From Membranipora membranacea (Eukaryota; Bryozoa; Gymnolaemata; Cheilostomatida; Membraniporidae): a stretch of DNA of 60,000 nucleotides. Shown here in pieces: positions 46,872 through 58,420 of this stretch. Positions within the stretch are counted from its first letter, which is position 1. Each line of letters begins with the position of its first letter. Location of the stretch: positions 32,526,283 through 32,586,282 of the forward strand of contig OU612066.1 of assembly GCA_914767715.1 (NCBI GenBank). The letters run 5' to 3'. The translations under genes were made by a program, and so were the position numbers. The notes beneath the pieces were generated by a model. That model saw only the letters and a program-made list of their open reading frames with translations, searched no databases and was not told the DNA's origin.

Positions 46872-48926
46872 ATGCAGCATGAAGTACAGTTGGGATTTTG
46901 TCTTGCATCAGCTATGACATCCAACATGAGAGGATATACTTTCCTGTTCTCCTTGATCATCACCTTCATATACTCAACTTCTGCTGTAACTCAGGTGAGG
47001 TCACTATTTCTATTGAGACAGAGAGCATTCTTTTTTTTCTTTTTTTTTTGTTATGCTATGGCTTCAACTTGAAAGTATTGAGGCGGTAGGTTATAGCAAG
47101 TCGCTGTTACTCCTTGGTTATAGTTATAAGTTTCTCTCAGCTTTTAATATGTTACGGCAATCCCTAAAGCAGTGTTTTAGTTTGTGTTTGATTTGGTTTA
47201 GCAGTAGTTGAAACGACCTCAAACGCTGGTATGGTTTAGAAAATTTTTCAAAGGGGAATTTGACGCTGACAGACTTGTTGATGCAAATGGGGTTTGCCAC
47301 TGTTCAAGGCCTGGCTATTGGTAAAGATTTTTTTGGAAGCATCTAACCAAAAACTCAAGTTTGAACCATATTCCTTGAGAAACGGTCTGGAAAACACCAA
47401 AAGGCGGAAAATTGGTTGAATATTGGAACGTCACCTTCTGAACTGTTATATTGCAAAAGGCGGGAATGGTATTTTACCTTAAAAATGTATACTTACACAT
47501 GGCAAATTATCAGAAATTCACTAAAGCATCAGTATTGTGGATAACTGATAACTGTCAATCTGTCATATCTAAAATCTGTATTGTGTCTTTTAGTAGTTCT
47601 GCATTTTTAGCGGTATCACTCAATTATAGCTTTGGGAGAGCATGTTTTGCTGTTATTGGTTCTAATGCGTGAGTGAAGTGGATGGTATTTGTCACATGAT
47701 ATATTGATATAGTCATGGTTGCAGTTAGGATGATGCTTGTCAATTAACCCCTGTGGTAGAATAATTCAAGTGGCAGAATGTTGATAGAGTTTAATTTTGC
47801 CTGTATCTTCAAGCATGATGTGTTATGCCGGACAGGCATAGACTATGACAGATCTGATATTTGCTGAAAAGAATGATTTTAGACCTTTCCCACCGATGCC
47901 GATATGTTTAAGGACCTTCATTAGATAAAGGCGTGGTGAGAATTTAGATATAAGTAAGTGGCCATGATTGTGAAAAATGTGAACCTGCTTTCTCCATTAA
48001 AATCTAAAAATTTAGTTTGCCCAGCGGTTGAGATCAGAAGTCCATCACCACAAGGCACATTAAAATGCAAATAAAATTCATAAATGCTGCCTCCAGTATC
48101 ACAGTCGTAATGGAATTCAAAATGGTATTAATATGCTCAAACCAGTCATTGGCTAATGACAAAGCTTCAGAAATGTTTCGGTGTGGAGGGACTGACATGG
48201 GTCTATATTTTATATTATAAAAACGGTTTGGCTTTTAGTCATCATTGTAGATAAGTCATAAAATCTAGTGCCTTGAAGTGCACCAATATCAGTAGGTTGG
48301 TATTTGGAAACATGCTCACAGAACTTTTATAAACTGTTCCTGGAGTGTAAAAAAAACTCTACTAGGGCTATAACATTAGTACTAAGTGCAGTAATAATGT
48401 GTTTAGGTATTTGTTGGTAGATATTATCAAATGTACTGTGAGTTATAAGGATACTATCAGATGTAATATTATATGCAATTCTACAAAATCTTAATAGAAC
48501 CGTCATTGAGAACGTAGAGAAACACAAAAAGCATATTACTAAAACATTGGTAGCAGTTTTAAAAATCCTCATCTTTGCAAATCAAATTTATTCAGTCACA
48601 CGATACCTTATTGATTCAGAAAAATGCAATAATAGATAATCATGAACTAGTTGGTAGTGGCCCTTGTTGATTCAGATACCACAGCAAGCTTCACCTGCCC
48701 CTCCAGTTGGTAATTAAACAAACTCATGTCATTCATAACTGTTGCTACTATTGTATCTCTCTTGTTTACCCAATCAATGTTTGGTATATTATTCTCATTT
48801 TAGGAGGGAGATGTACGGCTAGTTAATGGGAATACTTCCAGCGATGGGGTGTTGCAAGTGTATCATAACGCAAGGTATGTATTTCTATTCTTATTAAATA
48901 TTTATTTCAGTATGTATAAATAAGTC

Positions 48927-48958
<32 letters not shown>

Positions 48959-51900
48959 AGTAATCTTTGATACTAAGTCAGGAAATCAATGGCATTCTGC
49001 TATTTAAGAGTCAAGGAGTGCAATTTTGAAATACCATTTTATTCCATATATCATTTTACATTAGATTCAAGCTGAGCTTTTATAGAGAATATTTTAAGAG
49101 AGCACCCACATAAAAATTCTCATTTCTCTTCTTGATAGCAATAATGATGATACTAATATTAATATAACAATAATCATAATATGCATAATAATAACAAATG
49201 ATCGTTTCCATCCAAGTCTTGAGGAACCAGTCTATGTGACGAAACCAATAATAATAATAACATGATAATGATAACAAAGATGATACAAGTTATATTAATA
49301 ATAATAAATGATCTATGATTCTTCATTTCAATAAATCAACAGAAATTACATGATTGAAACTTCCATTCTAACATTTCTTCACTCGCTGTTTGTCCACAGA
49401 TGGGGATATGTTTGCAGACATGTAACCTCACCAGGTACTTTAACCACCCTAGGACAAGTGGTGTGCCGGAATATAGATAGAACATATCAGCCTACATCTA
49501 TAGTCTACCTTCTCTTATTAACAGGAAAAGGTAAGCTTCATAAATCGCCAGTCAGCCTTTTCATAAAAGGCACAGGTTGTCGTTAAATTTATACCCTGAG
49601 CCTGATTGGTTTTTTGTACTACTATCCCATACCAACATTCTATGACTTGTAACTTTTGCTGCATCCGGTGAGTTTTCTTGACGCAAGGACCACATGGTTC
49701 ACCTGGATTGTTACTACCATGGTATTTCTTTCTAATTTGAGGAGGGGATCCTGAGGTTTGGAGTAGTGTTTTATTTAACTTTTACGCTAGAATAAAACAA
49801 ATACCTTAGGGATTGCGCTACAGAATCCCTTTTTTGACTTTACATGACGAGCTGTTTCTGCTCAAGATAGCCTACCCTTGTGGAGTTTGGTAGGATATTC
49901 ACAGATGTCACAGTTCCAAAGGTGATCATAATATGAAATAGATATCCAGTAATGCTGCCATATCCATACTACGATATTTTAGGGTTGTCGATTTCTTTGT
50001 CCCATTCTGCTGCCTCAAATTAAGGGTAGTAAAAATAATGACTACTAAGTTTTAAGTGCAATGATTACAATGTACACTTTGTGGAGATTTGCTAGAGACA
50101 TGATACTATGCTATTCCACTGGAATGCCCCAAGACATAAATGGCATTTTAAAAGCAGTCTTGTAGGATTCTTGATGATCTAAAGTAAGTTTATTCCTGAG
50201 AATGTTTTTTAACTTGTTCTAAACGTTCAGTGAGATCACTATCATTTCAGAAGAATTAACTTCAGAATTATTTAGAGGTTGTCAGGTACACTTTTTGGGA
50301 TTGTCACTTAAATCAATCATTTAACAGAAGGGTTTGGCTTCACCTATCCGATGATAATGAAACTTTGGACTTTTTACTGAAAAAGTGTTAATCTTCAAAG
50401 TGTTAATCAATTAATCAAATTTTTTTCTCCAGTTTTGTTGTGATGATAGTTCATTCATCAGGTCTTCTATTGCAATCAAATTTCGAACAAAGCGGGTGAG
50501 TTAACACCACTGTTTGTAACCCAAACCCATTCCAACAAAATAAAAAAGTTGTAGCACTTTTATCTACTGATATATATTATATATATTCACTCAATATTAC
50601 TCTTTGCAGCAATCGTATGTCTTTGTAGGATTAATTCAACATTTTAGCAGGATTGTTGTAGGTGTTGTCCACCCTTAGTGCAAGAAAAGACAAATCTTTC
50701 ACCTTGAAGATTGGATCTTTTTTTAATGTCTTAATACATTCTATACTATTTCATTATTAGATAATAAGTGAGAGCTATCACTTCAGCGATGTTATCTTAA
50801 CAAAGTTCGCTTGTAACCTCATCCTTCTGATTTTCAGCCACAGTCTGTCAATGTACTGCTGTTGCAGATTTTTGTATAAAACACAGTTTTTTTATGTTCA
50901 TCTTTCTCATTCAACATTTTTCATATTCTCTCAAACCTGCCGTCCTATTTTATTGAGGAGGAATGAAAATGATGGTTATTGAAAGAGATAAGTCATTTTG
51001 TGTTCTACGAAAGATTGTAAATGAAATTGAATGATCGCAGACCAGTTAAACAACTCACAGCTCTGACATGAAAGCTATAGATGTTGCATTCACCAATGGA
51101 ATAAGAACTGTCCTATACATCTCAGAAAGAGAGAGAAACTATGACTAGGACAAGGAAATGTTCTACTTCTAATTAAGGGTGAAACAAATTTTAGGGAAAA
51201 ATATATATAAAAAATGGAAAATGTTTTTTCTTTAGATAATTAGCAACATGAATTATACATTTATAAGTACAAAATATCTTCCTTTACTTTTCAGAGAAAT
51301 ATACAATGGGTTACATCAACTGTCGTGGCTATGAGACAAACCTCAACCAGTGTCAGGACAATCCATACAAAACACAACATTACTGCGGTCAGAGTAATGA
51401 CCCTGTGTACATTGAATGCAGCCCTCCGGAGCAGGTATGCTCCTGTTAATACAACCAATGTTAAAAATATTAAATGAAATGCTCTGTTGTTACTAGGTCA
51501 CTATGATACTCTAATTAAGAAAGAAAAGTGTAGCATAAAGAAAGAGATTCCTTTATTGTGATCCATGATATAGAATCTCTTGCAATAATATTTACTATCT
51601 CGCCTTATCGACCAAAACCACCAATTTTTCCGAGATAGTAGCCCGAGTGCCTGTAAATATGGCAGCTTTAGTCTGAACAAAGCCGCCACCTATTTGCCTG
51701 CTGAGTCAAGTGATAAATCAGATGCAGTACGGCACCGTTACTGCACATAATATCTGTCTCAATCTTAGTTCAGACAAGTAAGCACAGCTCTTACCACAAC
51801 AGACTGATTATTGATCCATTTGGAATTATACTGGAATCCTTGCTGTAACCAAAACTACTCTATGAAGCTCAGTAAAGCTGCAGGACCCCATGAAACCACT

Positions 51901-54900
51901 GTCTCATGTATACATTGGCCACAGAAACCATAAGTACATGCAGTTTTCATTAATTAATAATTCTAGTTTAATTTTTTAATTTGTGCACCAAGCTTGAAAT
52001 TCCACACCACTATAGCAAGGGGGAGGTTTCCAGTCTTGAAAGTTACCTATAATAGATTATAATAAAATCAGACTATTTGTGGTAGGCTTTGTGCTTGCTT
52101 TTCTGATATAATGGTGTAAACTGGCAGTTTTGGTCAGACTGAAACCGCCACCAAAACTGAGACAAATATTATGGGCACCCGCAGTGGCGGATTCGGTCAT
52201 ACCATAAATGTTATTTAAATTAGCACATGTCTGAGCGGACATAGAGGTGGTGGTTTTGGTCAGACCCAAACCGCTGTATTTACGGGCTGGTCACTTCATA
52301 ATGATAGGTTTACATCTTAGTTAACATTTTGACAGAACTAAGGTTGTGTTGGTGAATATATTGATCTGGTCAAAAGTATCAGATTTGTTTTCTTTATAAT
52401 ATTCAAGCGTTGTGTCACACCTCCAGCCACTGATATATACATATATTCATGGATTAGGGGAACAAGGATATGGCAATTAATATATGATTGCTGGAAACAA
52501 TTCTCATCATTGTTTGGTCTAAGAGTTACTGCAACGCCATCATCTTTAATAATATTGTGCAGATTGTTTCCATGCACTTGCATTCCAGGCTTGACTAAAA
52601 GCTGAAGAGTAAGCATGAAAACTATAGATGCTATGTCTAATGGGTATCACTCACATTTGTATTTGTATTATATGACTGAAGAAGCACTCATTTAACATGT
52701 ACTGGTGTGGTTTTGATTGGTGTTACATCTACCAGAATGTAGCAAGCAAAGTTATTACTAGTTTTATTACTGGTTTATTTACTACCAAAATGAATATGTA
52801 TTATATAATATAATTGCAGAGTGCTTTTATTTCAGGGCTCTTCTCTCATAGATGGAGATGTTGCATTAGTAGGCGGTAAATCTGATAATGAAGGTGTTCT
52901 CAAGGTGTTTTATAATTCAAAGTAAGTGCTGATTTATGACTGATGAGAAAAGCACATACCAGAAGTGTTGTTTATTTGCCTGTGTCCATCCATCTTTTTG
53001 ACAGACAAGATTTCTAATGCACGGGCAGAAAAATTCAAAAATATTCCACATCAATCATGATTTGTTACAGAGGAGATGTATGTATGTATGTACCTTTATT
53101 GATTCATTTGCACAATTAATAAAACGTTTCAGCCGGGCTGTCTAAAGGATTTGAGCTTTGTCTAAAAATGCACAAAATTAAAAAAGTGTACAAGACTACA
53201 TATTGTAAAATGAGAATATAAGTATAACCATACAAAAGACTATAATTATGCACTGTTGATGGATGGGTGCGAAAAATTCTGCCCATTCATCTCACTCTCT
53301 CATATGAGCTGTGCATCTAAGGGAAAGTGACAATGAATAAGTAGAATAACATAATTTTAATGAATGCTGAATAAGAAGGTTCTTCTCTCTCTTCCTGTCA
53401 AATCTCTCAGTGATGATTGTTCCTTGCATACCGAAAGAGATCATTCAAACATAATGAGACATAAAATACAGCGCTTTATTATAACATTGTTTTGCCAGTT
53501 CAGGAAAATAGCAGGAAACCTTTTTTCAGCAAAATGAATATTTAATTTTGTTTTTGTTTTTGACAGTTGGGGTTATGTATGTGATGAAATGCAGTCACCA
53601 GGAACATATTTAACACTTGGAGAAGTTGTCTGTAAGAATATAAACAGCAGTTATACTCTAAAATCCATCTGGAGAAGCTATTCTACCCCATCTCGCGGAT
53701 ATGGTAATGGATATTAATATGGCCTTTCATTTCATTCATCTGAAATTTTATTATTCAGACATGAGCAAAACTTTTGAACTTGATTTGAGTACCATAATTA
53801 AATAAAACCTTTTATACTCCTTATTGAGTATACTGAACCAAATGACAATCCTTGTTCTCAGACTACCCAGCTCTATAATGCCAATCAATGTGTGCTCTGT
53901 CTTATTATCATATCACAAACCATTGCTTGAAATGATCTGAGAGAGCTCAGTTTTTGTCATTTGTAATTCTTACGCTTTGGCTTCATTAAGACTTGAAGGC
54001 CCGAGCTATTTTCTTTTAACAATGGCATTCAACTGTTCGAAACTTTGTAACTGTACCCTGCCCTAGGGAATGCTTCTTATCTCAAGGCCTAAACAGGCTC
54101 AGGGAAAAAACTAACATATTATTTCTCGCATTCATACCTGAAATGGAAACAACAAAATAGAAAAAAATTATTTATCCAATCTTTATCACACAATACTTGT
54201 AACCACTGATATATATTTATGGATTATTTATTTATTTATTTTTTTTTTTTCAATTTTTACAACCAACCAGACCAAAACTTTTTAATGTTTACACCATAAC
54301 TTTTATTGCTCAGCGAAAACAAAATATTTCTCAAACATGAGACTGTAATAAACGATGAATGAATGAATGAATGAATGAATGAAAACATATCTGCCCTTGC
54401 ACTAGCATATGGCATTTTATGTATGCTTATTGGTAACAATTTCTCATCTTTGATTGGTCAAAAGTTCAGAAATGCTGCAGCCACCCCTTTGTCAACTTCT
54501 ATCAAGTAGTTTGCCTGAAGTCTCTCAGGTTGTCACAGGGACCTCAGTCAATGCCTTGCATTAAAGCTGATAGAATTTTAGCCAGATCCAATTACTGACA
54601 GAGATTCATACTGATGTAGTTTCTCCACTAATAGCCATACTATGTACTAAAACCACCATGAATTCATACCAATATATATAATTTATGCCTAATGATCTGT
54701 GGCTGCTACATGCTTCTTATGTGCTCGATTTTACAATCGTTTGTGCACTGACAGAAAATTTAGATGTTTTGTATTGTAGAGAGCTATTACACATTTTCAA
54801 ATTTGAATTGTGTGGGCAATGAGACAAACTTAGCGCTCTGTGGACACACTTCAGATGGACAGCATGGTTGCAGCTCCAGTGATCAGGTGTATGTGAAATG

Positions 54901-54916
54901 TGTTGTTGAGAGAGAG
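46872..54916 (+). CDS. Secreted or membrane protein with two SRCR domains, 3' end open (7 exons, 275 aa seen)
   Basis: Exons 46872-46994, 48804-48874, 49400-49530, 51295-51434, 52836-52921, 53567-53703 and 54780-54916 join in frame. Exon 1 encodes a signal peptide; the ATG at 46926 (MRGYTFLFSLIITFIYSTSA) gives a better one than the first ATG at 46872. Each SRCR domain is built from three exons with the same phases (0, 2, 1, 0): G-DV-LV-G...V-V-(Y/F)-(H/Y)-N, then WGYVC...LG-VVC, then NC...(Q/L)C...C...C. Each has six cysteines, the group A pattern. Domain 1 reads WGYVCRHVTSPGT and NCRGYETNLNQC; domain 2 reads WGYVCDEMQSPGT and NCVGNETNLALC. The last exon ends at a GTGAGT donor in phase 0, so more exons follow, but none was found before 60000. 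SRCR proteins act in innate recognition and adhesion; the ligand is unknown. Confidence 0.85.
48928..48955. repeat. (TA)n microsatellite
   Basis: An uninterrupted TA run of about 13 units in the intron after the second SRCR-gene exon. Confidence 0.9.
51635..52290. repeat. Foldback repeat with CGGTTTTGGTCAGAC-type ends (family D)
   Basis: The left end (AGCCCGAGTGCCTGTAAATA...AGTCTGAACAAAGCCGCCACC) is the inverted relative of the right end (GGTGGTGGTTTTGGTCAGAC...TGTATTTACGGGCTGG). A further GGTCAGACTGAAACCGCCACC motif lies internally at about 52132. It sits in the intron between the two SRCR domains. Non-coding. Confidence 0.6.
54357..54382. repeat. (GAAT)n microsatellite
   Basis: Six GAAT units within the last intron of the SRCR gene seen here, shortly after a poly-T run at about 54240. 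Confidence 0.85.
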
Positions 54917-55719
54917 GTGAGTTGACCTGATAAAATTATTTGCGATGACCAATATATGGGGGTTTTAAAATTATGACTCCCTTTATACAAATGGAGAGCT
55001 GTCGAGCTACTAAACTATCGAAATCTTGACAAAAGTTTGATTAAATGCCATTGCACCATTTCTAACAAAGTGGTCAGGGGAGTGAAATTGATTAGAAGAA
55101 TGCTGAAAAAGGTGAAATCATTATAATTTAGGATCAAAATCATAGATGTTGATAGTGAATTTTTACATGACTGATTTTTTTAAGTCTGATTTTATAATGT
55201 GAAATTTGAGCGATTATTTACATCATGCATTTGTTGCACTCGATTTGAGTAAAGTGATATGCTGTGCCAAATTTTTCAGCATTTCCTGTATGTGCTAAGC
55301 TTAATCAAAGCATATTTGTAGGTGAGAACTTCCAAAAGGTCACCTCTTTTTCTTTGATTGAATGACGCAACATCATCTAATCAAATTTGTGCTGGGCTGT
55401 TAACATTCAGTAACTCTGAAATTTCTCTCAGTGAAGAGAAAGTCAATATCTTCTGACCACTGTTACTCTACCTTAAACCCTGATGCTAAGTATCAGAAGT
55501 GAAAAAAATAGAAAAAAATGATCAAATTTTGCATCACACAATCAATTGGGTAATCGGTAAGGTAGCATATGGAAAACAGTTAAAACGGAATTACCAGCAG
55601 TGAAGTTGTGTGAGAGTTTAATGCAAAAATTAAGTAGGACATTTTGAGCACTGCATTGTCCACCTAAGAGTAAATAATAACTCTATGAAGTTGTCATCCC
55701 GGGCTAGCAAAGCATGTAT
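54917..55719. other. Intron or 3' flank after the last SRCR exon seen
   Basis: AT-rich with no exon recognised. It follows a clean splice donor, so it is probably intron. Confidence 0.4.
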
Positions 55720-56950
55720 GCCTAAGGCCACACAAAATCAAGCAAGACCAAGACCATGAATATGAAATGATACAATATTTTGATACTTGTTTGGTTACAA
55801 AATATGTCTGTGAATAAAAAGTTCACATTCAACAACAGAAAGTTGTCAGTGCAGTACTGAGAGGTGTAATCGAGTGCTCTTTGAAGGTGGTTGTCGCTGA
55901 TGCTCACAGTTGCCCGATGAGAAGTAGAGTCAGTCATGAGTCAGTTAGATTTTGATAGCGGATGGTATAAAGTTGTGTCATTGGCGTACTTAAGATGTGG
56001 TGTTGGTGGTGACAAGTCATCGATAAATGCATTCCAGAATAGAGGACCTAGTACTATCCCTTGGGGGACACCTATATTAATTGGACTGAAGATGGATTTT
56101 CCGTTGCGAAACCTTACACATTGTTCTCTATTAGAGAGAAAGTCCTGAACAATAGCTACAAGATATCCATCTATTTTCAGTTTTAAAAGTTTCTTTACAG
56201 CGAGATCTGAATGCACTTTGTCGAATGCTTTAGAAAAGTCTAGCCATTATTGCCTGAACACCGAGATTTCATTGCAATCAAGTTAGCTAGCCACACTAGA
56301 TGAAAAGTGCACCAAAGCATCTGTGGTGCCAATATTCCTTGTGTAAGCATATTGTTAAATGAGAGTGGGAAGTTTCTCTGTAATTTGCCAGGAGTGTATT
56401 CTCTCAGCAACCTTGCTCAAATGATGTAAAATACTTATTGGGCGGTAATCTTTATATGTAGATGGATCGGGTACTTTGTTGATAGGTACGACCTCTGCTC
56501 GCTTCCATCGCAGTGGAAATTTTCCACACTCAAAGATTTTGTTAATGATGTGTGCTATAGGCTCAGAGAGGATATGCGAGTTATTTTTTTATATCCATGA
56601 AGGGTAATCCTTTGATATGGTTGCCTTAGTGGTATCTATATTTTCTAGGAGAGTTTACCGTGTATTCTTCTACCGATGGAATGTCATCAATTGTAACATT
56701 ATAGTCAGGGAATTCAATGACACTGTCGTTGTTGGTAAGGTAGCTGTTATAGTAACCTGAGAACTCTGCATTCCTGATCCAATTGTTATTGACACTCACC
56801 ACTGGAGACGAAACGGGAGTTGTTAATCCTCCAGTCAATCTCTTTATGCTGTTCCTCCAATCTTTAGATCCTTTGGTTGCTGAATTTATTTTGTTATCAG
56901 TATTTTTCTGTAGTTCTTTCTGTTGATGAAATTTCAGATGAAGTTTCATT
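55720..56950 (-). mobile_element. LINE reverse-transcriptase fragment, antisense to the SRCR gene
   Basis: Read on the minus strand, 56949-56626 encodes a pre-RT segment (NSATKGSKDWRNSIKRLTGG). 56216-55941 encodes VQDFLSNREQCVRF, then INIGVPQGIVLGPLFWNAFI, DDL and YANDTTLY, which are the RT blocks R.Q.V, GVPQG.VLGPL and the YxDD-type box with the first Asp changed to Asn. Downstream frames to 55720 continue the thumb. Frames shift between blocks. Dead LINE copy. Confidence 0.85.
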
Positions 56951-57820
56951 TTGAGAGGATATCCTTAAGGTTTGGATAAAAACAATCCTGTGATGTAATG
57001 GGTGGCATTCATCATCTAAAATGGTACTTCAATGCTTACAACTAAGAGGATACAACATAAAGTGGTGCGCGTACCACTGCGCAACACACAGGTCTTCAGC
57101 TGAGTGAGTCAAGCGCTGTTCCGAGGCCTTCTCTAGTACAACCTCTTCATGGCCGGCTTCAGCAGCATGAAGCCACCCCCGTGTGTTGATGAGCATCTCA
57201 ACCAGTCTCATCGATCCCTCAGTGCATTTTGTAAGTTTCGGTGGTTTGACATAATTGGTTTGTTTACGCTATTGCGCAACCAGGGAGGCTGCCAACTCGT
57301 CATTGGTTCATTGTAACAATGTTCGCCCCATCACTCTCATGCTTATACTCTAAGCCAAACCAGTGCAGGGAGGTTTGCTTTCCATCAACTCATCGGCGCA
57401 ACGCTGTCAAGGCACCCGCCCCTCGTGCCATAGTTCACTACTCAAATTTCACCACATTGAGTACAACTCATACACAAGTCAGAGAGATGACTTGTTTGCG
57501 CTACAGCCAGTGGACTGACTGTGATCTCCTGTCTCGCTCTGCCTGCCTTTTACGCGATGGCCAAGCTTTTAATCCTATGTTTGTAATGCCTTAGATCTAA
57601 CTCAGACTCACTTTGGTTTTTCACCCTGCAGAAATTAAACTACTTTAATTTGAGTATTAAAGGCATAATCCCGCATAGCCTTCTACCCCGAGCAGTTTGC
57701 TAATCAACACTTAATCCCATCAATCTAATCCTTACAAGGATTACAAACAAAGGAATTAAATGCTGGCCAACTCCACAAAACAAAGTGAGTGTGTTAAACC
57801 CCAGCTTACAAGCAATAGGA
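56951..57820. other. Unassigned stretch between mobile-element remnants
   Basis: Somewhat GC-richer than its surroundings, with open frames on both strands (57319-57594 on +, 57211-57029 on -). No recognised domain; probably more transposon debris. Confidence 0.4.
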
Positions 57821-57826
57821 TTACTT

Positions 57827-58420
57827 AGCTTTTGTCTTCACACAGTGCTGTTGCCAAATCCATGCAGATGCGCATTCTGCCTCATGTACTATGCTTTTTG
57901 TGGCTTGTTTGAGTTCTCTGCCCGATAGCCCAACTCTAGTCAGAAATTTGGTAGCTGATCTAGCCATGAATCCACGGCAGCCAACTTCCACTGCGAATAA
58001 TTCGCAATTCCAACCTTTGTCTTGGCATTGTGTCACCAGATCTTCGTATCTTGTCAGTTTTCTCTCATGCGCGTTTGAGAGATTTTCTTCCCGAGGCACC
58101 GTCAATTCCATCAGCATTTGTGCTTTTCCTTTGTCAGACCAGACAATTAAGTCTGGTCTTTGGTTCGAGATCACAATATGCTGTGGCATGCTGAGCTGCT
58201 CTGTGAGGTCGCATCTTACCTGCCATTCTCCGCTGTTCATCAATCCCTTTTTGCGCAAAATCTTTTCACGAGCTTCACCACCAGCATCAGCATATTCACA
58301 CTTCTCCGTGACATATTTACACAAGACTTTCAGGACTTGATTATGCCTATACGTGTATCTTCCAAAGCTCAAATAGTCCAGGCCATTTGTGATGAGCCTT
58401 TTATTGGGGAAATACAGTAA
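57827..58420 (-). mobile_element. Endonuclease-like C-terminal segment of a retroelement polyprotein
   Basis: The minus-strand frame, about 190 residues, contains YTYRHNQVLKVL, RPDLIVWSDKGKAQMLMELTVP, ENLSNAHERKLTRYEDLVTQ and FAVEVGCRGF. This order (RHN/DxVL, RPDxVxWS...ELTVPxEEN...HERKxxKYEDL...PVEVGCRGF) belongs to a protein often found at the end of reverse-transcriptase-bearing mobile elements in fish and invertebrates. D...ELT may be a PD-(D/E)XK-type nuclease core. The frame is open to a stop at about 57824 and looks fairly intact, but the N-terminal part of the element is not seen upstream. Confidence 0.7.

Noticed and set aside
48679-48709. Possible mini-exon (IPQQASPAPPV) between SRCR exons 1 and 2
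   Set aside because: Its phase does not match the flanking exons, whereas exon 1 joins 48804 directly in frame.
57029-57211. Ankyrin-like phrase LHAAEAGHEEVV on the minus strand
   Set aside because: Only one short stretch resembles an ankyrin repeat, with no repeats around it and no splice context; it lies among mobile-element debris.
57891-58340. Plus-strand 149-codon frame
   Set aside because: Antisense of the endonuclease-like retroelement segment.
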